A DNA stretch of 64,000 nucleotides from Pseudoscleropodium purum. Lineage: Eukaryota > Streptophyta > Bryopsida > Hypnales > Brachytheciaceae. Shown in pieces: positions 11,467 through 26,687 of this stretch. The notes under the pieces are model-generated. The model did no database searches, was not told the origin of the DNA, and saw only the letters and a program-made list of their open reading frames with translations. Where the stretch lies: the NCBI GenBank assembly GCA_963969395.1, contig OZ017796.1, forward strand, positions 36,694,243 through 36,758,242, read 5' to 3'. The stretch's first letter is position 1, and the number at the start of each line of letters is the position of its first letter. The translations under genes were made by a program, and so were the position numbers.

Positions 11467-14400
11467 TCACGGCTGTCTTCCAGCTTCACTGGTATCTGAC
11501 GCATGGGTGCCAGAAAGCCTAACCATTGCTGATCGAGAAGAAGGTTGAGGAAGAGCATATTTTACAACTCCGGAGGAGCCCTCAATGAGACCAGCTATAC
11601 CTGCTGCCGCAGTTTGAGCATTTGAAGGTAGGAAAAGATCATGCTTTTGGTCCTTATACGCACTCCACACCTAACATATCCAAAAAAGGAACTCATTTTA
11701 TCAGCATTCCCTATAAATTAAAACCCGAATTGAAGCACAGAAAAAATATTATTTCTTCTTTGGTAAACCTAGAGGTGCCTGTAACCATCAGCACGACGTA
11801 TTGATATGACTTGGGAATACAGAGCGACATTTCACTGAAAGGTATGAAAAAGAGATCGTACATCTGATGATGATAAAACATCTTGAACTCTAGCAGAGTG
11901 AGCACCTTCGCCAGCAAAGGCTTGTAAAACCTGCAACCAAAATAAACCAACTCTGAATCTCATTATAGCCATTTAGGTTTCTCAGAGGAGCAACCTTACC
12001 CATTCAAGAAGTCAATGCAACGAAACACTGACATGAGCATAAATCTGATGATCATCGATCACACACAGGAGTTCTAACTGGGCTGCATGAGGGCCTTTCA
12101 AGCTGAAAATCAACTACCTGAAGGTTAAATAATAAAGAAACCTTGCAAGAGGAAGCTGAGGTGAGGCATACCTCAACAGCCAAAACACGCCCTACAGAGG
12201 CTTCATTTTCATTCCATTTCATCTGAGACATTAGTCCATTCCTTCCTCCAGCTCGCCAGTCTAAAATACCGAGCAGAACTTCCACCAAACCCGCTCTACA
12301 CATCACGAAGTCGGAAAATCAAAATCAAAATCAAGGTTGACGAAAGACTAATACATCCTCGATAGCTCAGCATCCATAAAAACAATATTTTTTCAGTGCT
12401 AAAACAGCTAGCCAAGTATAGTCAGACCATATAATAACACCAATAATTCTGGACGCTACTTGCATAAATATATTAACAGAGCCATAAAAGAAAAAGTTCA
12501 TAATAAAACATGCAAGACGGTGCTTACTTCAAGCCTTGAGCAACAAGTGCATCACGGGCGCGATTGCCTGCAGCAACCACTCTCTTGAGTGTTTCCAGGG
12601 CCAAGACACTGCCTCCAGGCCATCCTATGGCCTTCATTAAAAGCGGCACAATCTGAGGTTCATCCGAAACAGATCATTATGAAACAAATCTCCTGAATTT
12701 ATTTGGTCTCGACATTGAATACATGCAGAACGGCATCAGGGAGCCAAAATGGCAAAGTGTAGATAAAATAATGACCAGTAAAACCATACAGAAAGGGCCT
12801 ATTGGGTCTAGCATTAAAACGAACAAAATGAAGTTCCGTAAAATTAATTACGAACCTGAGGCGAGCCCATTCCTGGTGTAGCCATAGCTTCTGCACAAGG
12901 AGTGGAAGCAGCCAACTGGTGCAACACCCTAAGGCAGCTCAATCGAACCTGTTCTTGAGGAGTCTGATTTCCAAACAAGCTTTCCGAATCTTCAACGTCC
13001 CAACTAGGGTCCTTGCCTCGGCTCTCACTCTTGGCTAAAACATTCTGAGAAGATGCCGAGGAGATGATACGGCCCTCATTAGCCATCGCTGAAACCAGCT
13101 TTGGCACATACCCCAAATGGGCAACATGATCTGCAAGTAGAGGCTGCACACGTAGAAGTGACACTAGAGCAGCGGAGAGAAGTAATGGAAGCTGTGGGTC
13201 CACTTGAGATCCACCCCTTGAATGAGTAGCTGCAGCTGCTGTCACATATTGGTCCAGTAAGCCTTCTAAGAACCGCTTTGGGTTCCTGAGAGGAAACTTT
13301 GGATCCTTGAGAAACAACCGAACGTACACTCCACCAACCTGACAGAGGTAAATAAAACCAAACCAATGAAGCTTCGTAGGAGAAACAAGACATGGAACAA
13401 GAACAGAGGAATGAAATCGTACAATGAAGAAGCCATAACGAGACAATATTTATTACATCGCAAAACATTCGCATGCACAAGAGTGAAAACTACAAAAATG
13501 TGGAAGAAAAAGCACCTGAGGCTCTTCGTTGACGTCTTGCTGCCCAGACGAATTCTCAGGGAGATCCCACTCCACCACTTTGCCTTTGGTTTGTTCTCTG
13601 TAAAGATCAGCTGCCATGGTGGCCAGCTGCGCACCAAGAGATGCCGCCATTGCAGGGCTCCATACAAGCTCCGGAGTCTCGCTACTTTGCTCCAGGGCTG
13701 CTACTACTGCATCTCCTGGCCCATCCCGGATGGAAGAAACCAATCCATCTGGAAGGAACCGTGCCACAGTGATGGCTACTCGAGGTCCGTGCATGGGTTG
13801 CCCCACAAGTTTTCCTAACAAGGATGCCGCTGCAATCCTCGTCTGACTAGAGACTTCTTCTGAAAATGAAAATATGTGAAAAAGTAAAAATCAGAAATGA
13901 TGACGTCAGGTACATGGTAATACCCATACGAATAAAGAGTTGAACTCAACAAACTTTCAAACTAAATCAGGAACACGCACCATACCTTCAACAAACAGAA
14001 AAGCTCCATAAATTAATTCTGCGCGATCATTTCAGTGCAGTAACAAATACTTAAGAAGTCCTAATGCAATAGGCAAGTGATGTAAAAATTTCCCGATCGT
14101 CTAATCACAAACCTTGGCCGGGTAGAACAAGTTGAAGTATGTACACCACTCCCCCATGCTTAGCAGCTGCCCAAGCAAGTTCGGATGTGCTTGCCAGGGA
14201 ATACAGAACCCTTAAAGCGTCTGACCTGCAAGCAGGAGCACAGTGTAACAACTGGAGGAGGAGAAGTAACGCTGAACGGTCAGCTACCAAAGCTTCCACA
14301 CACGATGCTTGCATAGTGAGTCGTGCAAGAACGTCGAGGCAAAGTTGTGGCACTTCGGCACTGGAAGGTCCCGTATCCAATAAACAATTCAGCAGAGGTG

Positions 14401-17400
14401 CGAGTCTTTCTTTGGAAGAGAAAACTGATGTCAGCTCTGAATCTGCACTCAAGATATTCTGCAAACACAACAAATGATAATGCCATAAGCACTTTCTTAT
14501 TTTCAAGAAGTGCAAAGCAAATAAGGGGTACAGAGAATTGGTAAGCATTATGAATTGAAATTGGATTCACGCCTATGACAAGGATCTGTAATACGCAGCT
14601 ATGGACCAATACCACTCTAACTACTGCTGAACTGATGAGAACGTCCTCTCCACTTGCTTTGTCCATGAAACAACAAAGGAAATCAATTAGAGCATCAATG
14701 CAAACGTAGAGCATTACAAGCACGCGAATAATGCTAAAAATAAAAGGACTGGAACTCTAATCAGACCTGTAATGCCTTCAGCGCCATAGTGAGGTTCTTG
14801 ACAAGAGTCTTTCCGAGTGACTCGTTAGAGCTTGGACTAGTTACAGCATCAGTTACTACAGAAGGAACATCTTCCCCTCTCTCCTCTCCTTCCTGTGTCT
14901 GGGATTTCCCTTCAATCGGATCGTCAATTGGATCTGGAGGCACTGGAGGTCCCGCATCTTCACTTGCCCCGGTCTCCGCGGCAGCCTGTGGCATTGGTTG
15001 AGGCTCCGGAAGAACTTCAACCTCTGCCGATAATCTCTGTCTCGCTTCCACAACGTTGCTGATATAATCTACTAAAGCCTCACAAAGATGTTGGCCATTC
15101 GCAATTTCCGAATCTGGCTGCTCATTATAAACTCTCAAATACACATCTCCAACATGTAGCTCACTCGTGAGGACCTTGTAATTGAAGTCCTGCGCTGCTT
15201 GCATGTCATACGTGCCGTCCGCAAGCTGAGACATACGCTGGTTCTCGACAAAATTTAGTAGTTCAGCTCTCATTGCTGAGTTCCAGATTATCTGCATAAC
15301 AACCACTTCAAGTCAGTGTGATAGCTAGATCAAGTCATTGTAGTCACAAAAGCTATGCAGTTTAAGCCTTACAAACATACGACACCTGCCAAATAAACCT
15401 GGCATCGTTCCTAAGTTTTTACTAGCATTGATGCAGTCTTCCTCGCCCTTATTGCACTGTTCACTCCTAACATTGACAAATAGAAAGCATGAATTCGAGG
15501 TATGAAAACCAACAGACCTGAGGAGACTCAACATTAGAGTTGAGATTTCGAAGCAAGTCTCTAGGGGACTCGTTACTCAACATGGCCGCAAGTTTTGGCG
15601 TTAACATCTCCCGCAAAGCTTTGGCAGCAATTTCATTGGGAGGAGTAAAAAGATCATCCTCCAGGAGACCAGCTAATCTTGCTAGTGCACGCACTGCAAG
15701 CATTGCATGCATATTCTTTGCAGTTTGAATACTATTCCCAATTTGTGGTCCACTCGCAGAGCTGTGTTCAGCTGTGGAATCGTATTGTAAAAGCAGAGGC
15801 GTCAGGAACCTGAAAAAAACAGTCATGGATATCAAAATTCAATCGACCATAGTCAGCTAGATCCCCAACCTCATAGACGAAAATTACGGAGTAGAATTCT
15901 ATAAACTTGGCGCCTAAATAGAAACATTGTTAAGGATCTCATATCTTAAGGCAACTACATTCGAATTATAAATCGAATTGCATAAGCACCATTGGCAGAT
16001 AGATGGATATAGGGAACATTTGGTAATACGACTAAGAATATTAATTTGAACAGAGCACAATATTCAAATAACTAGGCAAAGGAAACTGACCAGATCACTC
16101 CAGCCTTCAAGAGAGCATCTTGAAGTTTGGCTGATGCTGCCAAATGAGCAACAGTTTGTAATGCAGCCTCAACCGCTGTTGTGACCAACTCCAGTTCACA
16201 GCAGTGTACGACATCAACTGTGAATCCTGTATAATGTAGCATCTCTTCACGTGCACTTTCGAATGTACTCAAACCTGGCAAACAACCAACACCTGCGTAA
16301 GTTATAAATGAAAACTCCATGCATACCCATAAAAATGCACGGCTCTGAATGAAAAGCCACAACAGCAGTAAACTTCAAAGCCATAAACGATGAATTTTTA
16401 TCAACCTAAAATTGCGGATAATTTGAATAAGAAGGTCCAGACATCTTTATCGAAACCTTTAGTAAATATACAAAAAAGCACTGAGCATGAGAGAAAAAGT
16501 ACCCGAAAAAGTGCGCATAATGTTGCTCACAATCACAGCAGCTGGATCTGTTGAGGGTGTAGTCCTTTGAACAACACTCATACATCGAGCTAGTAAAGTG
16601 GCGAGTAACGATATACCTCCGTCGCGTACCAGCTCCTCTCCGTTCAATGCAGAAGAACAACATCTGCAGACACAAAGAATCCTGTCAGCATCCGTTCCAT
16701 GTCGCCCAAGGATGCAGTCACAAAGAGCAAGAGGGTAGTTGGCACTTACGTAAGCCATATTAATTCAGTGGCGGCTTCTAGGAGAGGTGCTCGCTCTGGG
16801 GAAAGAAAAGTGTTGTCATCACGGTCTATTGTGATCACGTTCAACAGCATCGGATATCCCGCATACTTGAAGGGCTCCAAAACAGTTCCATACCTACTGA
16901 AAAGAATGCATTGCGCTTTCAACAAAAGTTGCAGCCGCCAAGGCTGAGGACCTTGTAGACCTTGCAACGTGGCCTGTAATGAACCAACATTACTTTAGCT
17001 TAGTCCTTTGGAAAATCGAAAGGACAAAAAGCTTCTTATAATATTCAATTCCACAGGCTTCAGAGCGAAATCAAGAGAGCAGTTCATGCATGCAAAATAA
17101 CTCTTTCAAATGGCCACTGCAGTGTTCACCTGTAATCGTTCGTAGGCCTTCTGAACAGCTACAAACTTCTCTCTCCCTTGTGGGTTCTTGTCTGGATGAT
17201 ATCTCATAGCCAACCTCCGATACTGGCGTTTGAGAATTTCCTCATCAACACGTCCAAAAATCTTACCAGCGCTAGTCTTACTTTCTTCACCACCATTCTC
17301 ACTATTCTCACCGCTAACGTCAGTTTCATCCGCAGAGATTTCGAGTATAGCACAAGCCTCTTCTTCAGACAGGTCCAGGGGTCGCCTAGTTAGCTCCTCT

Positions 17401-20400
17401 CTCCACATGGCTAGCAGAGATTGAAGAAACTCAACATGCTCAACAATCGGCCAATCTGGAAAGCGAATCTGATCGCATAGGTTGCGGAGGTAATACCGGT
17501 GGCACCACATCTCATCTTGAAGCTCAGGATAGGTTACAGGGGGCATGGGAGCATACTCATAGAGAGCATGACAGTGCTGTGGGAGTTTTTGAGGGAAATC
17601 TCCAAGATGTTTGAAGACCTGCCGTATAAAACAATTTATGCCAGACAAGAAAGTCACGAATCACCAGGCTATCAGCAACAGAGTACAAACCGATCCATAC
17701 GATTTTCTAAAACACTACGTCTATCTTCTCCAAACTTCAAACAACAAATTGCACATTTTCGCAACCTACACCATCAGGTACCAAGTATCCATTTAGCACT
17801 ACGGATTCAACACTAATCGATTGATCAGAGCTCGCGATACCACAAACCTAGAAGGTGTGACAAGAAAGAGAAGAACCTGGTCAATGAGACGCTCTCCACG
17901 CATCTTGTGAGTCCATATGATTTCCGGTGAATCTGAATCAGCTACAAGACCAGCCGCAAATGCAGAAGGGCCACTCCTCTCCAATACATATAACAGACTC
18001 TCAGGTAATAGGCCCCCCAATACACTCCTTTTAGCCAATGGAAGAGAGGATGCCACTGCTGCATCAGCACCCCCATGGAAGGCCTGATATGCATGAGTGG
18101 AGGCAAAAAGCTGTGCAACAGAGTCCAGGTTTGAGCCACCGTATGCTAAAGCAAAATAAAATGCCCCAGTATTGTACAGGCGCGCCATTGCTTTGGGGTT
18201 TCTAGTTAGAATTGCCTTCAGCAATGAAGCTGCATTTTCCACAAGTGCAGGCTCTCCAGTCAACATTGCCTGTAGAAGAAAGAATGAACATCCACGCATC
18301 AATAATAATCAAAAAAATAATACACCTAGAAAATCCAAGTTTATCAGCCGGAACTCAACACTCTCCACTACACGACACATAAAACAAAGCTCATTAAAAT
18401 CACAGAGATGAAAGTAAGCCGAAATGCTTTACCTGAGCAATATGGTTCAAGCATCGCGGACTGGTGAGAATACGCTTTACGCGAGGAGTTGGTGTGATAA
18501 GCTCTCCAGCATCATCTAAATCAGAATGCACTCCTACCATACTGTGCAAGATAGACAGCGCAACCTCTCCTACCTGCCAACAAACAGATGCTCTTATAAA
18601 TATTTCTTTAAAAAGTATAGAGCTAGGTGTTTCAAGTTTGTATATCTCTCTCACTAAGAAGTCCAATAACTCTCCAGAAATTGCAAAACAAGACGAAGCC
18701 ATTCAAAAGTCCAACTGCTTCATCACTTCCCTCTATTCACACATTTGCTCAATAAAAGCTCAAAAGTAGTGGAAGTGCTATTCACGCTGTTATATCCCAC
18801 GCACTGTCTTGCAACTCCAGCAGGAGAAGTTGTCGTTAACATAGTGCAAAGTTAACTAGGAAGTATTATTCAACAATCAACGCACCTGCACCGGTGTTAA
18901 TACCGCCACTCCACTTCCAAGTGCCCATCGTAACTCTCGAATGTCCCGTAGACGTTTCCACTCTGTCATGCCCTGAGCCCAACATTTAGAATTCCAATCG
19001 ATGTCTTGTTTTGACCATGCACGTCTGATCACATCTTTTTCCACAGGGCCTACTTGAGCCCCAGCCTTCGTAACATAATGCCACTCCTTCTGTGGTTCTA
19101 CAAAGGCATTGGCAGCAATCAAGTTGGACTGAAGAGGTATAACAGTTCTCTCCGATGCTTCATGAGCAGTAGTAAGGAGGTCGACAGCAAGAACACAACC
19201 CCCAACAGCAATGGACGCCTTAGCATTTGCTGGTACCACCATAAGGGCCTGTGCACCAAAAAAAAGTAGCTCATTAGACTAATACATTTACCAAGGCAAC
19301 CCCGAGATTTTTTTTAAAACTTAACTCATTGTCAAAGTCCTCAATTATACTCCAACGATGATGAAAGACCTGACACGAAAGTTTCGAGGTGCAATCATCC
19401 GTTGACCCCTAAAGTACCGAGGATTCATAATTTGAAAACACCAACACAATTGATCGTATTATGAAAAATATAATTCGGATGAGGACACATCTTATATCAC
19501 CAGAATCAGTGAAGACCATAGCACATATTAGTCCGAAACTAAATAAAACTACCAAACTATGGCCTACTTAAAACTGACAAAAAAAGATCAGGCCCAAATT
19601 GGTCCTTTGGGACTGAAACCAACAGCAAAAAATGCTTTTGAACCTCAGTCAAAAGAGGAAGAGTAGCACAGCGTAAAATTGATTAGAGCTCCTAATCTAC
19701 TATAGCGAAAGGGGTCAGCAGCGTAAATGCCTCACCTTTAAGAGAAGCAGACATCGATGCCGTAGAGCCCTGTCACTGGTACGATCAACCAACACTGTTA
19801 TATGCGGCGTTCCATCAAAGGGGCCAATCGTTTGATAGTGTTGCTCATAAACTATAGCCATAGCTCGTGCACACAATTCCCGAACTGAGGATCCCCCGCC
19901 TCCTCCAAAACCATCCAAACCAGCCATGTCACACCAGTCAACTCCAAGGTCTTCTAAGGCCGATCCCTCGACTGTGAGTCCAACGTCAGCATCACAAAGG
20001 AATCGATGATACAAGGCCCGAAAAAAGACAACAGGATCACGAAGAGGGAAACCTTCAGCTCCGCTCCCACTGTCAAGAAGAAGCCGGAGATAATATTGTC
20101 CGACACAGACCTCCTTTGCCAGACTGGCATACCGAACTGCAAATTCTGCATAATTCCAAGAAAGTTGGCTAATAGATTCGGTGACATCTCCTGCTATCGA
20201 CACTCTTTCAATGACGCTCACATCCACAGTTCGCTCTTTTTCGACATCTAAAAGATGAACTTCAGCTTGTAGAGATTCCCGAAGCTCTTGACGAGTCCGT
20301 GCATTCCATATCAGATCAGCACGGGAGTGATCCAATCCAAACTCACGCCAAAACTCTGGCCAGTTGCAAAGCAAACACCCAGATCCAACAGCCACATTTT

Positions 20401-23400
20401 CAGTAGCTATCTGAGCCGGTGCCGGGACTGGTGGCTGAGAGTCGACGGCACTTGCACCACTGTTGACGTGTATTGCACTTCCTAAATACTGATCCCCACT
20501 TGTGTAGGGATTTGTAGTTGCGGCTTGGGCCAAAGCAGGCAAAGCTTGAGAAGGACCGATTGCAGAAAGCGAGCTTTTTGCACTGGAATGAACATTCTCC
20601 TCTTCAGACGAGGCAGTGGGTCCTTGAGAACGTGGAGAATTTTGATTCGAATTTTGTTGTGGCTGTTGTACATTCCCCATATCAAGAGGTAGGGCTGAAA
20701 ATGGATTTTGTGAAGAGCTTGTGTTGCTTTTTCGAGGTACTTTTCCCTTACGCCGTTGCAATATTCTCAGCTGCTTTTTCTTGGCTGAGATCGTGCTTGA
20801 CGCCAAACTTTGAGCGTCAATGTCCTCTTCACCTGTAGGCTGTGTGTAAAGGTATGCAACAAGTCCAGGAGGCAGTACCCTTGAGAGCAGATCAAGAGCC
20901 GGTTGATGTGCATCTGCCCACAAAGCAACCAGCTGTCGGCTGACATCCCTCCGCTCCCCAGTTGGTAAGAAAAAAGCATGCACAAGGTGACGCAACAGCG
21001 CTCCATCCCGCAAAGCAGCATCTCGCATCGACTCTGCAGCCACAGCATCCTCCTCTGCAATGGCTCTCATGATGACTGCTATAGTTTCACGAACTCCTTC
21101 AGCAGGGTGCCCAAAGAGTGCAAACAACCGACGTTTTAAGCCGGCCACTAGACGCAGCATTTCCACAAAGGTAGAGTGGTCTGTTGTCTCACTTTGCGGC
21201 TCACATAGCATTGCCTCCAGAACCTCAACTATTGCCATGGAGAGCAACGGAGAGACAGACGCTGGTTTCAAGCGATAGACAAGGATCATAAGGTGGATCT
21301 GGTTTCCAAGCATTGCAGACTTCGCAAGGATGACACCTGCATGTTTCTCGCCTCTCGACAATGCTAACATATGGTTTTCCCCAGCGCCCCCTCCGATCAG
21401 CATGGCCACAAGTCCTGCCGCTTCCATGGCCACGGCGTCTGATCCTGACTGAATCAGGCCCATGATTCGGTTTGCAGCAACAGGCAACGAAGCCACTAAA
21501 GATGCAGCATATGAAGACCCCATCAAGCGACGTAAGCAAGCTACTAAGCCCACCAATGTGCCAGCTGCTTTAGGAGATGGCGGTGGTGGAGGAGGACTAT
21601 CAGGAGGTAAGTTGGTCGGGGCAGGTAACATAGACAATAGCGTCATGAGAGTAACATCAGTCACTTCCATGTGCGGTTGTAAGCCGTCATAAGGCACACA
21701 AGCATTAAATTCCTGAACACGTCTCCATAGGCGAGCTTTGGAACCAGGGATGGACCCACCTTCAGCGACCGCATCCTTGGCAGCCGCTGTGAGGTGTTTC
21801 ACATGAAGGGCCTCTCCTTCTACATCCGCAAACAAACGATGGTGACCGCTTACAGCCACAGGGGAGGGATGGGGCATCACACGCCCACAGGGAGGATCTA
21901 GGCGGTGCCCTGGCATGGTTACTCTGGCCAGCATAGGGAGAGGACGTTGACCCTGCCAAGACAAGGTAGTTAGTGTATGGTTGTTTACTGCGCATTGCTG
22001 TAGGTACGTATTGGTAGAGACAAGGATCTCTAGGAGTACATGCACCGGTTTCATTGGCAGGGCATCTTATAAATGACAACGATGGCCTACCACACTGTAA
22101 GATAAGAATATCAATGCCATGCACATACCAACCACCCCAACGGACCCAAAGAAAACGATGAAAAAAGGCTATCATCGGACCCACCTCAGTCTGTATGGTA
22201 TCCCGCATTGCTGCCAAGAGATTATCCCGTGATGTGCATGAATAAACCTACACAGGCCATAGACAAACTGCTCTTTAGCATGCGTTTACATTGTTGACTC
22301 GTCGAAATCCCTCGGTCTAAAATTGAGCATCAAAATGCAAGCAAAAACGTTCTCACTTCTTGAAGTCTAGTACAAAAGAATGGAGGAATTCAGTTAGTGA
22401 CTCTGGCGAAACAATGAAAAATTTTATAGCTGATAGCAACCGTACATGCATGGGGCAGCCATCATTGAAATCAATGGCGAACATTTGAGGCTCCTCTGCA
22501 AATCGAACAAGTGCAGTCACCGCAGATAAAGGTCGGACAATTACCGCCTGCAAAATCAACATCTTGTTATGTTCAAGCGAGTTTTCAAAACAAATGCAGT
22601 GAAAGAAACCATCAATCCACATATAGATACATCGAAAGTCACAATGAATCGGAACAAGTACAAGACATTGTCACATGGATAAGGATAGACAAATATCAGC
22701 AAATAATTACATAAAAACCCTAGCCAAGGACACTCATTCCATTTTCTCCTCAGCTTGGTATACTTTCTCGCTAACCTCGTAGTTATTCTTCCGCCTCTCA
22801 ACCAATGAACTTTTCGTGAGAACCAGCTGCCTTGCTACAGATTCACTGGCTCCGCCCAAACCTTTGATCCCGTACAGGATCTGCAATGTCCCAGAGTGAG
22901 CAGTGCCATGTGCAGCGGTACGCACCCGTGTTACTGACCACTCTCCGACAGGTGTTTCTTCGGCGCCTACTGCAGTCTTCGCTGTTATAAATACATGGTC
23001 AGATCGTCTCAATGAACCACAATTTAAACCAATGCGCAGATACAAACCGCTTGACGTTATCATGACTTAATCAAAGTCTGAGACCAAGATACCGGCGTGC
23101 AGGTTCGACGACAAGTAGAAACTGACCTCTTTGCTTCAAAAATTCTGGGGCACCAATTGATTTTGTCGAGTCAACGTTGAGCGAAATCCCAACAGACGAT
23201 TTGGCCATCCTTGTCTGTCAGACATTAAATAGAAACACAAAATCTCAGTCCCAAAAATCCACAACAGTTGCAGAGAACACCTGAGGTAAAACTGGATTAG
23301 GGGTCTCCAACATCAAGCGGAAAGCACTCGGTAATGACCACACAGCACTATATCTCAGACAGCATGAATATTAAAAAAACATTCATTCGAGACATAGCAC

Positions 23401-24845
23401 CAAGACGAGAAGTTACCATGGTGGTCAGAATCACGGAATTGGAAGCCCCAACAGCTGCGGTGAAAGCTTTACACTTGCGACCAAATAATGGACATAACAC
23501 AAACCCTCCACCTTCTTGGCCCCGCCTGCCATAGGCATCTGACAGCAGGATGATGGCTGGAACGTCCATATCACGAAAATCGAGACACCAATGAAGATTG
23601 CCATTAGAAGTTCGTGCTTCAACACCAATTGTAGTGATTCGCATGACCTAAAACCATCCAGAACAACTCAATGGGCATTAAAGGACAAAGAGGACAAAGC
23701 GGGTCGACTACCATTGTCCCCATGATTGCACAGAGATCCAGTGCGTAAAGAATGATTTCAAACTAGGGATATGTAAACTCTACAAAAGAGAAACAATAAA
23801 GACTGAGAACTTCCAAAACGAAGGAAAAAGAGCCATACGAAAGGACTCCAGTCTGATGCACGCCGCCTCAATTGAAGAACAGGAAACTCAGCAGTCTCCG
23901 AAACGAAAGGAGATGATCCAGGTATTCTGAAGGACCTTAGCTTATGCAATTCCGTCAGTATTGCTGCTCGATACCTGCAAGTTAGAGGAAAGTAAAACCG
24001 TCAGGGACTTGGTCCCATCTCCTATTGACTGGCCACCGTAACCAACAGCAGCTGATCTCTTTCAATACACTTGCCTTCAATTAACAAGTGGCGTACAATA
24101 ATCTCTAAGGCCACTGATAATGGAATGAAAAACAGGGTTACCTACTGTTACTTACAGTGGTGTACAACCTTCCACTTCGAAACTAAACAAGGAGCTCATA
24201 AAACATGATAAACATTTGAGCTCAAGAGACTTTAGTTCTTGTAACCTAAATTCTCTCTCCACAGTGAAAGTGATCTCCCATTGAAAGCACATATTGGATA
24301 AAATGCTTAAAGCGGCGGAAAGAGAATCTTCTACCTTCTACAACATGTTTGAACATCAGAATGTGCCAGCAAAACGTCGACACGATGTTCACCACAATTG
24401 TCTGCAACTACAATTGTTTAGAAGAGTGTGCAAAGGATCAGCTTGTAAAAGGCAAAGGTCATTAGTACCTCGAAGAAAAGCGCATGGGCTTGAACTTCCC
24501 TCGCCCCTCATTCCGCACATTGATGGAGAACTCGAGAGCATGCTGCTGCAGCGGATCCTCCCGTCCCCCAGCCACCGGCGCCGCGCCTTCGAAATTGGTG
24601 GCAATGTCGTACTCGTTGGTGGTGGCGAGCGTGGTGGGGTCGAGAGTGAGGATCTGGGTGGGGGAGACACAGAAGATGCGCTTGTACTTCCCTCGCCACG
24701 AATGCTTGGTGACGGTGTAGCGGCAGATGTACTCAGGCTCCTCCAGTGGATTGGGATGCTGGTGCGTTGGTGAAGGCTCTTGGTATGTCGAACCCACGCT
24801 GGCCGACGCAGGTGCGGGCAGCAGGAGCTGCTGTGGTGTCTCCAT
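11467..24845 (-). CDS. GRV2: GRV2/KAM2 (RME-8 type) endosomal J-domain protein, 24 exons
   Basis: Exons, first to last: 24469-24845, 23839-23974, 23417-23647, 23127-23214, 22776-22981, 22446-22547, 22185-22247, 19736-21952, 18886-19248, 18433-18573, 17877-18269, 17130-17618, 16750-16973, 16503-16663, 16091-16274, 15518-15809, 14767-15291, 14113-14458, 13516-13859, 12856-13338, 12528-12652, 12172-12295, 11862-11930, 11467-11670. All phases close, giving 2,628 residues, near the plant family length of about 2,550. A GYF-like segment lies at about 1195-1250. The J domain carries HPD at about 1580 (YHPDKNPQGREKF). The four RME-8 'IWN' motifs are at about 949 (LIWNARTRQEL), 1425 (IIWTHKM), 1890 (IIWNSAM) and 2244 (LVWSPAM). 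The family acts at endosomes in membrane trafficking, vacuolar sorting and gravitropism, recruiting Hsp70. The first ATG in frame is at 24845; the frame is open farther upstream but without ATG. The gene looks intact. Confidence 0.97.
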
Positions 24846-26687
24846 GCCCTCTGTGACTCGGACAGGGTAATCGTCCGCGTGCAGCGACAAAGGCCACAAA
24901 CTCCAGGGCTTCTGTTGCGCCACCGCAGGGCGGCTACCCGACTGATTTGCCCCCAGCGCTTCCCGACTCTGCTCAACCCCAGGAAATCAATCGATGCAAC
25001 CGCGGCCTGATCACATATGCTGTGTACCAAGGCTCGCAGAATCCTAACCTACCCTAATTTCGTGTTTCTCCTTCATTTGCATAACCTACACTGATGCCCG
25101 AGACGCCCTCCAGCTCTTGATTCCTTCACTTTGCCCATTCCTTCCCTCAGCCTCTGAACCTACCCCTCTGTTGCTCTTTCCTGCCAATCTGGAAGCCACA
25201 TGATTATAAATTAAGCCAGTGTAGATGAATGAAACACGAAATTCACGCATGAATGAAAACCCTAAACCATGATTCCACTGATAAAACCAAGTCAACAAGA
25301 AAATCTCTGGTGTAATCAGTTGACGGCGTCTTGGTTTCCAATCATAGCATTAATCTCTCCATTATTGATGCCGTTATTAATTATATTCTCGTTTACCTCA
25401 CAAAGAAATGTCTAGTCCCTCTCCAAAACACTCCAAGTCACTCACCTCGTCAGCTCCGATTCAGGAACCACGAAACCTAAATCCCCACCAAAAGTAAACC
25501 CCGAACTAACTTCCAAATTACAGAACCTAAACCACACAACAAACCTCCAATCAACCACACGCACCTCTAAAGAAGCTCCAAATTCAAAAGACTGAATGGA
25601 GCTCACTCATTAGATCAATTAATGATTCACGAGGATCCACAACTTCCGGCGCTTCAATCCAACACCGCAAAGGCGACGACGACGAGCCATCGGTCCAGGC
25701 CACAAATCAACACCCCACCGCACTCCCGATCGCGCTCTCTTCTCCTCCTACCCCGCTTCACGAGGCAGCAACAGCGATACTCCTCGATTCAAGCAACAGG
25801 AACTGTCCCACAACAGAATTTGCACTCGCGTAAGCCCAAGAGTTTTTCTCACGAAGCGACTCGGCGAGGAGGAATCTGGGAATTGCCACGACGGAACAAA
25901 AGTGAAAGGCAGCAAGTGCCTGAAATCCAAGAGCTTCGCGGAGTCCCATGTTGCAACATCAGCCCACAGAGCTCTCAAGGCACCTGCACGGCACTCACCG
26001 CACTCACAGCTCACAAAGCTCATCGGTCCGGGTATTGAAGGGTATTGACAAGTGGTTACAGGTATTTGGATGTTGAGACGGTGGGGTAGGGGTAGGTAAG
26101 TAGGGGACGGTCCGGGTATCTATGGTTTGGAAGTTGGGGAAGGGCCGGGTCGGGCCGGGTCGGGCGGACTAAGAACGGGTGGAGACTGAGTCACAGTCAG
26201 ACATTTCTTAGGGGGCCAAATTCTTCTTTTCGTTGAATAGAAGTTATAGTGGTTTTTTTCAAAAGTTTCCTGTTTTTATTTGAAGTATTTCCAATTTTTA
26301 TTTTTCAATATTGGATGAGAATCGGCATGACTATAATTGCAAAATATTTTTTGGTACAAAATACAAAAGATGGATGAATGTAGAAATATAGTACTTCACC
26401 AAATTACAAGTAATCATCATTTTAATACTTTCTAAAAAAAAGAATATATGTTGGTCATAGTGAGCTTGCTGAGCGCTAAGAGAATCATACACTTGACTTG
26501 TGATAAAAACTTTGAAATTTGTTGGTTGTGGGCCAAGGGTAATAAGCTTTGTATGAACAAAAACTACCATGAAGAAGTTTGAGTAGCTACCTAACTCAAA
26601 AGTGACCCAATGATACAAAGACAAAGACATGGCCTTTTATAGTACAAATTTTTGTTATTTGCCTACATGGAATTTTTGAATTCATGT
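24846..26687. other. GRV2 upstream region and GC-rich flank
   Basis: The GRV2 promoter and leader should lie here. Open frames on both strands (for example 25622-26038 plus and 24389-25030 minus) have low-complexity Ser/Thr/Arg composition and match no family, so I do not call them genes. A 10-base unit (cgggccgggt) is repeated at 26142-26166, preceded by G-rich imperfect repeats from about 26020. Confidence 0.5.

Noticed and set aside
24843..24923. Upstream extension of GRV2 to 24923
   Set aside because: The codon at 24923 is GTG; the first ATG in frame is at 24845, which fits the family N terminus.
24389..25030. 213-codon minus-strand frame overlapping the first GRV2 exon
   Set aside because: It is out of frame with the clear GRV2 exon; its Ser/Pro/Arg-rich composition is the shadow of a GC-rich coding exon.
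25622..26038. 138-codon plus-strand frame upstream of GRV2
   Set aside because: Low-complexity Ser/Thr/Arg composition, an overlapping open frame on the other strand, no family motif; more likely promoter or leader DNA.
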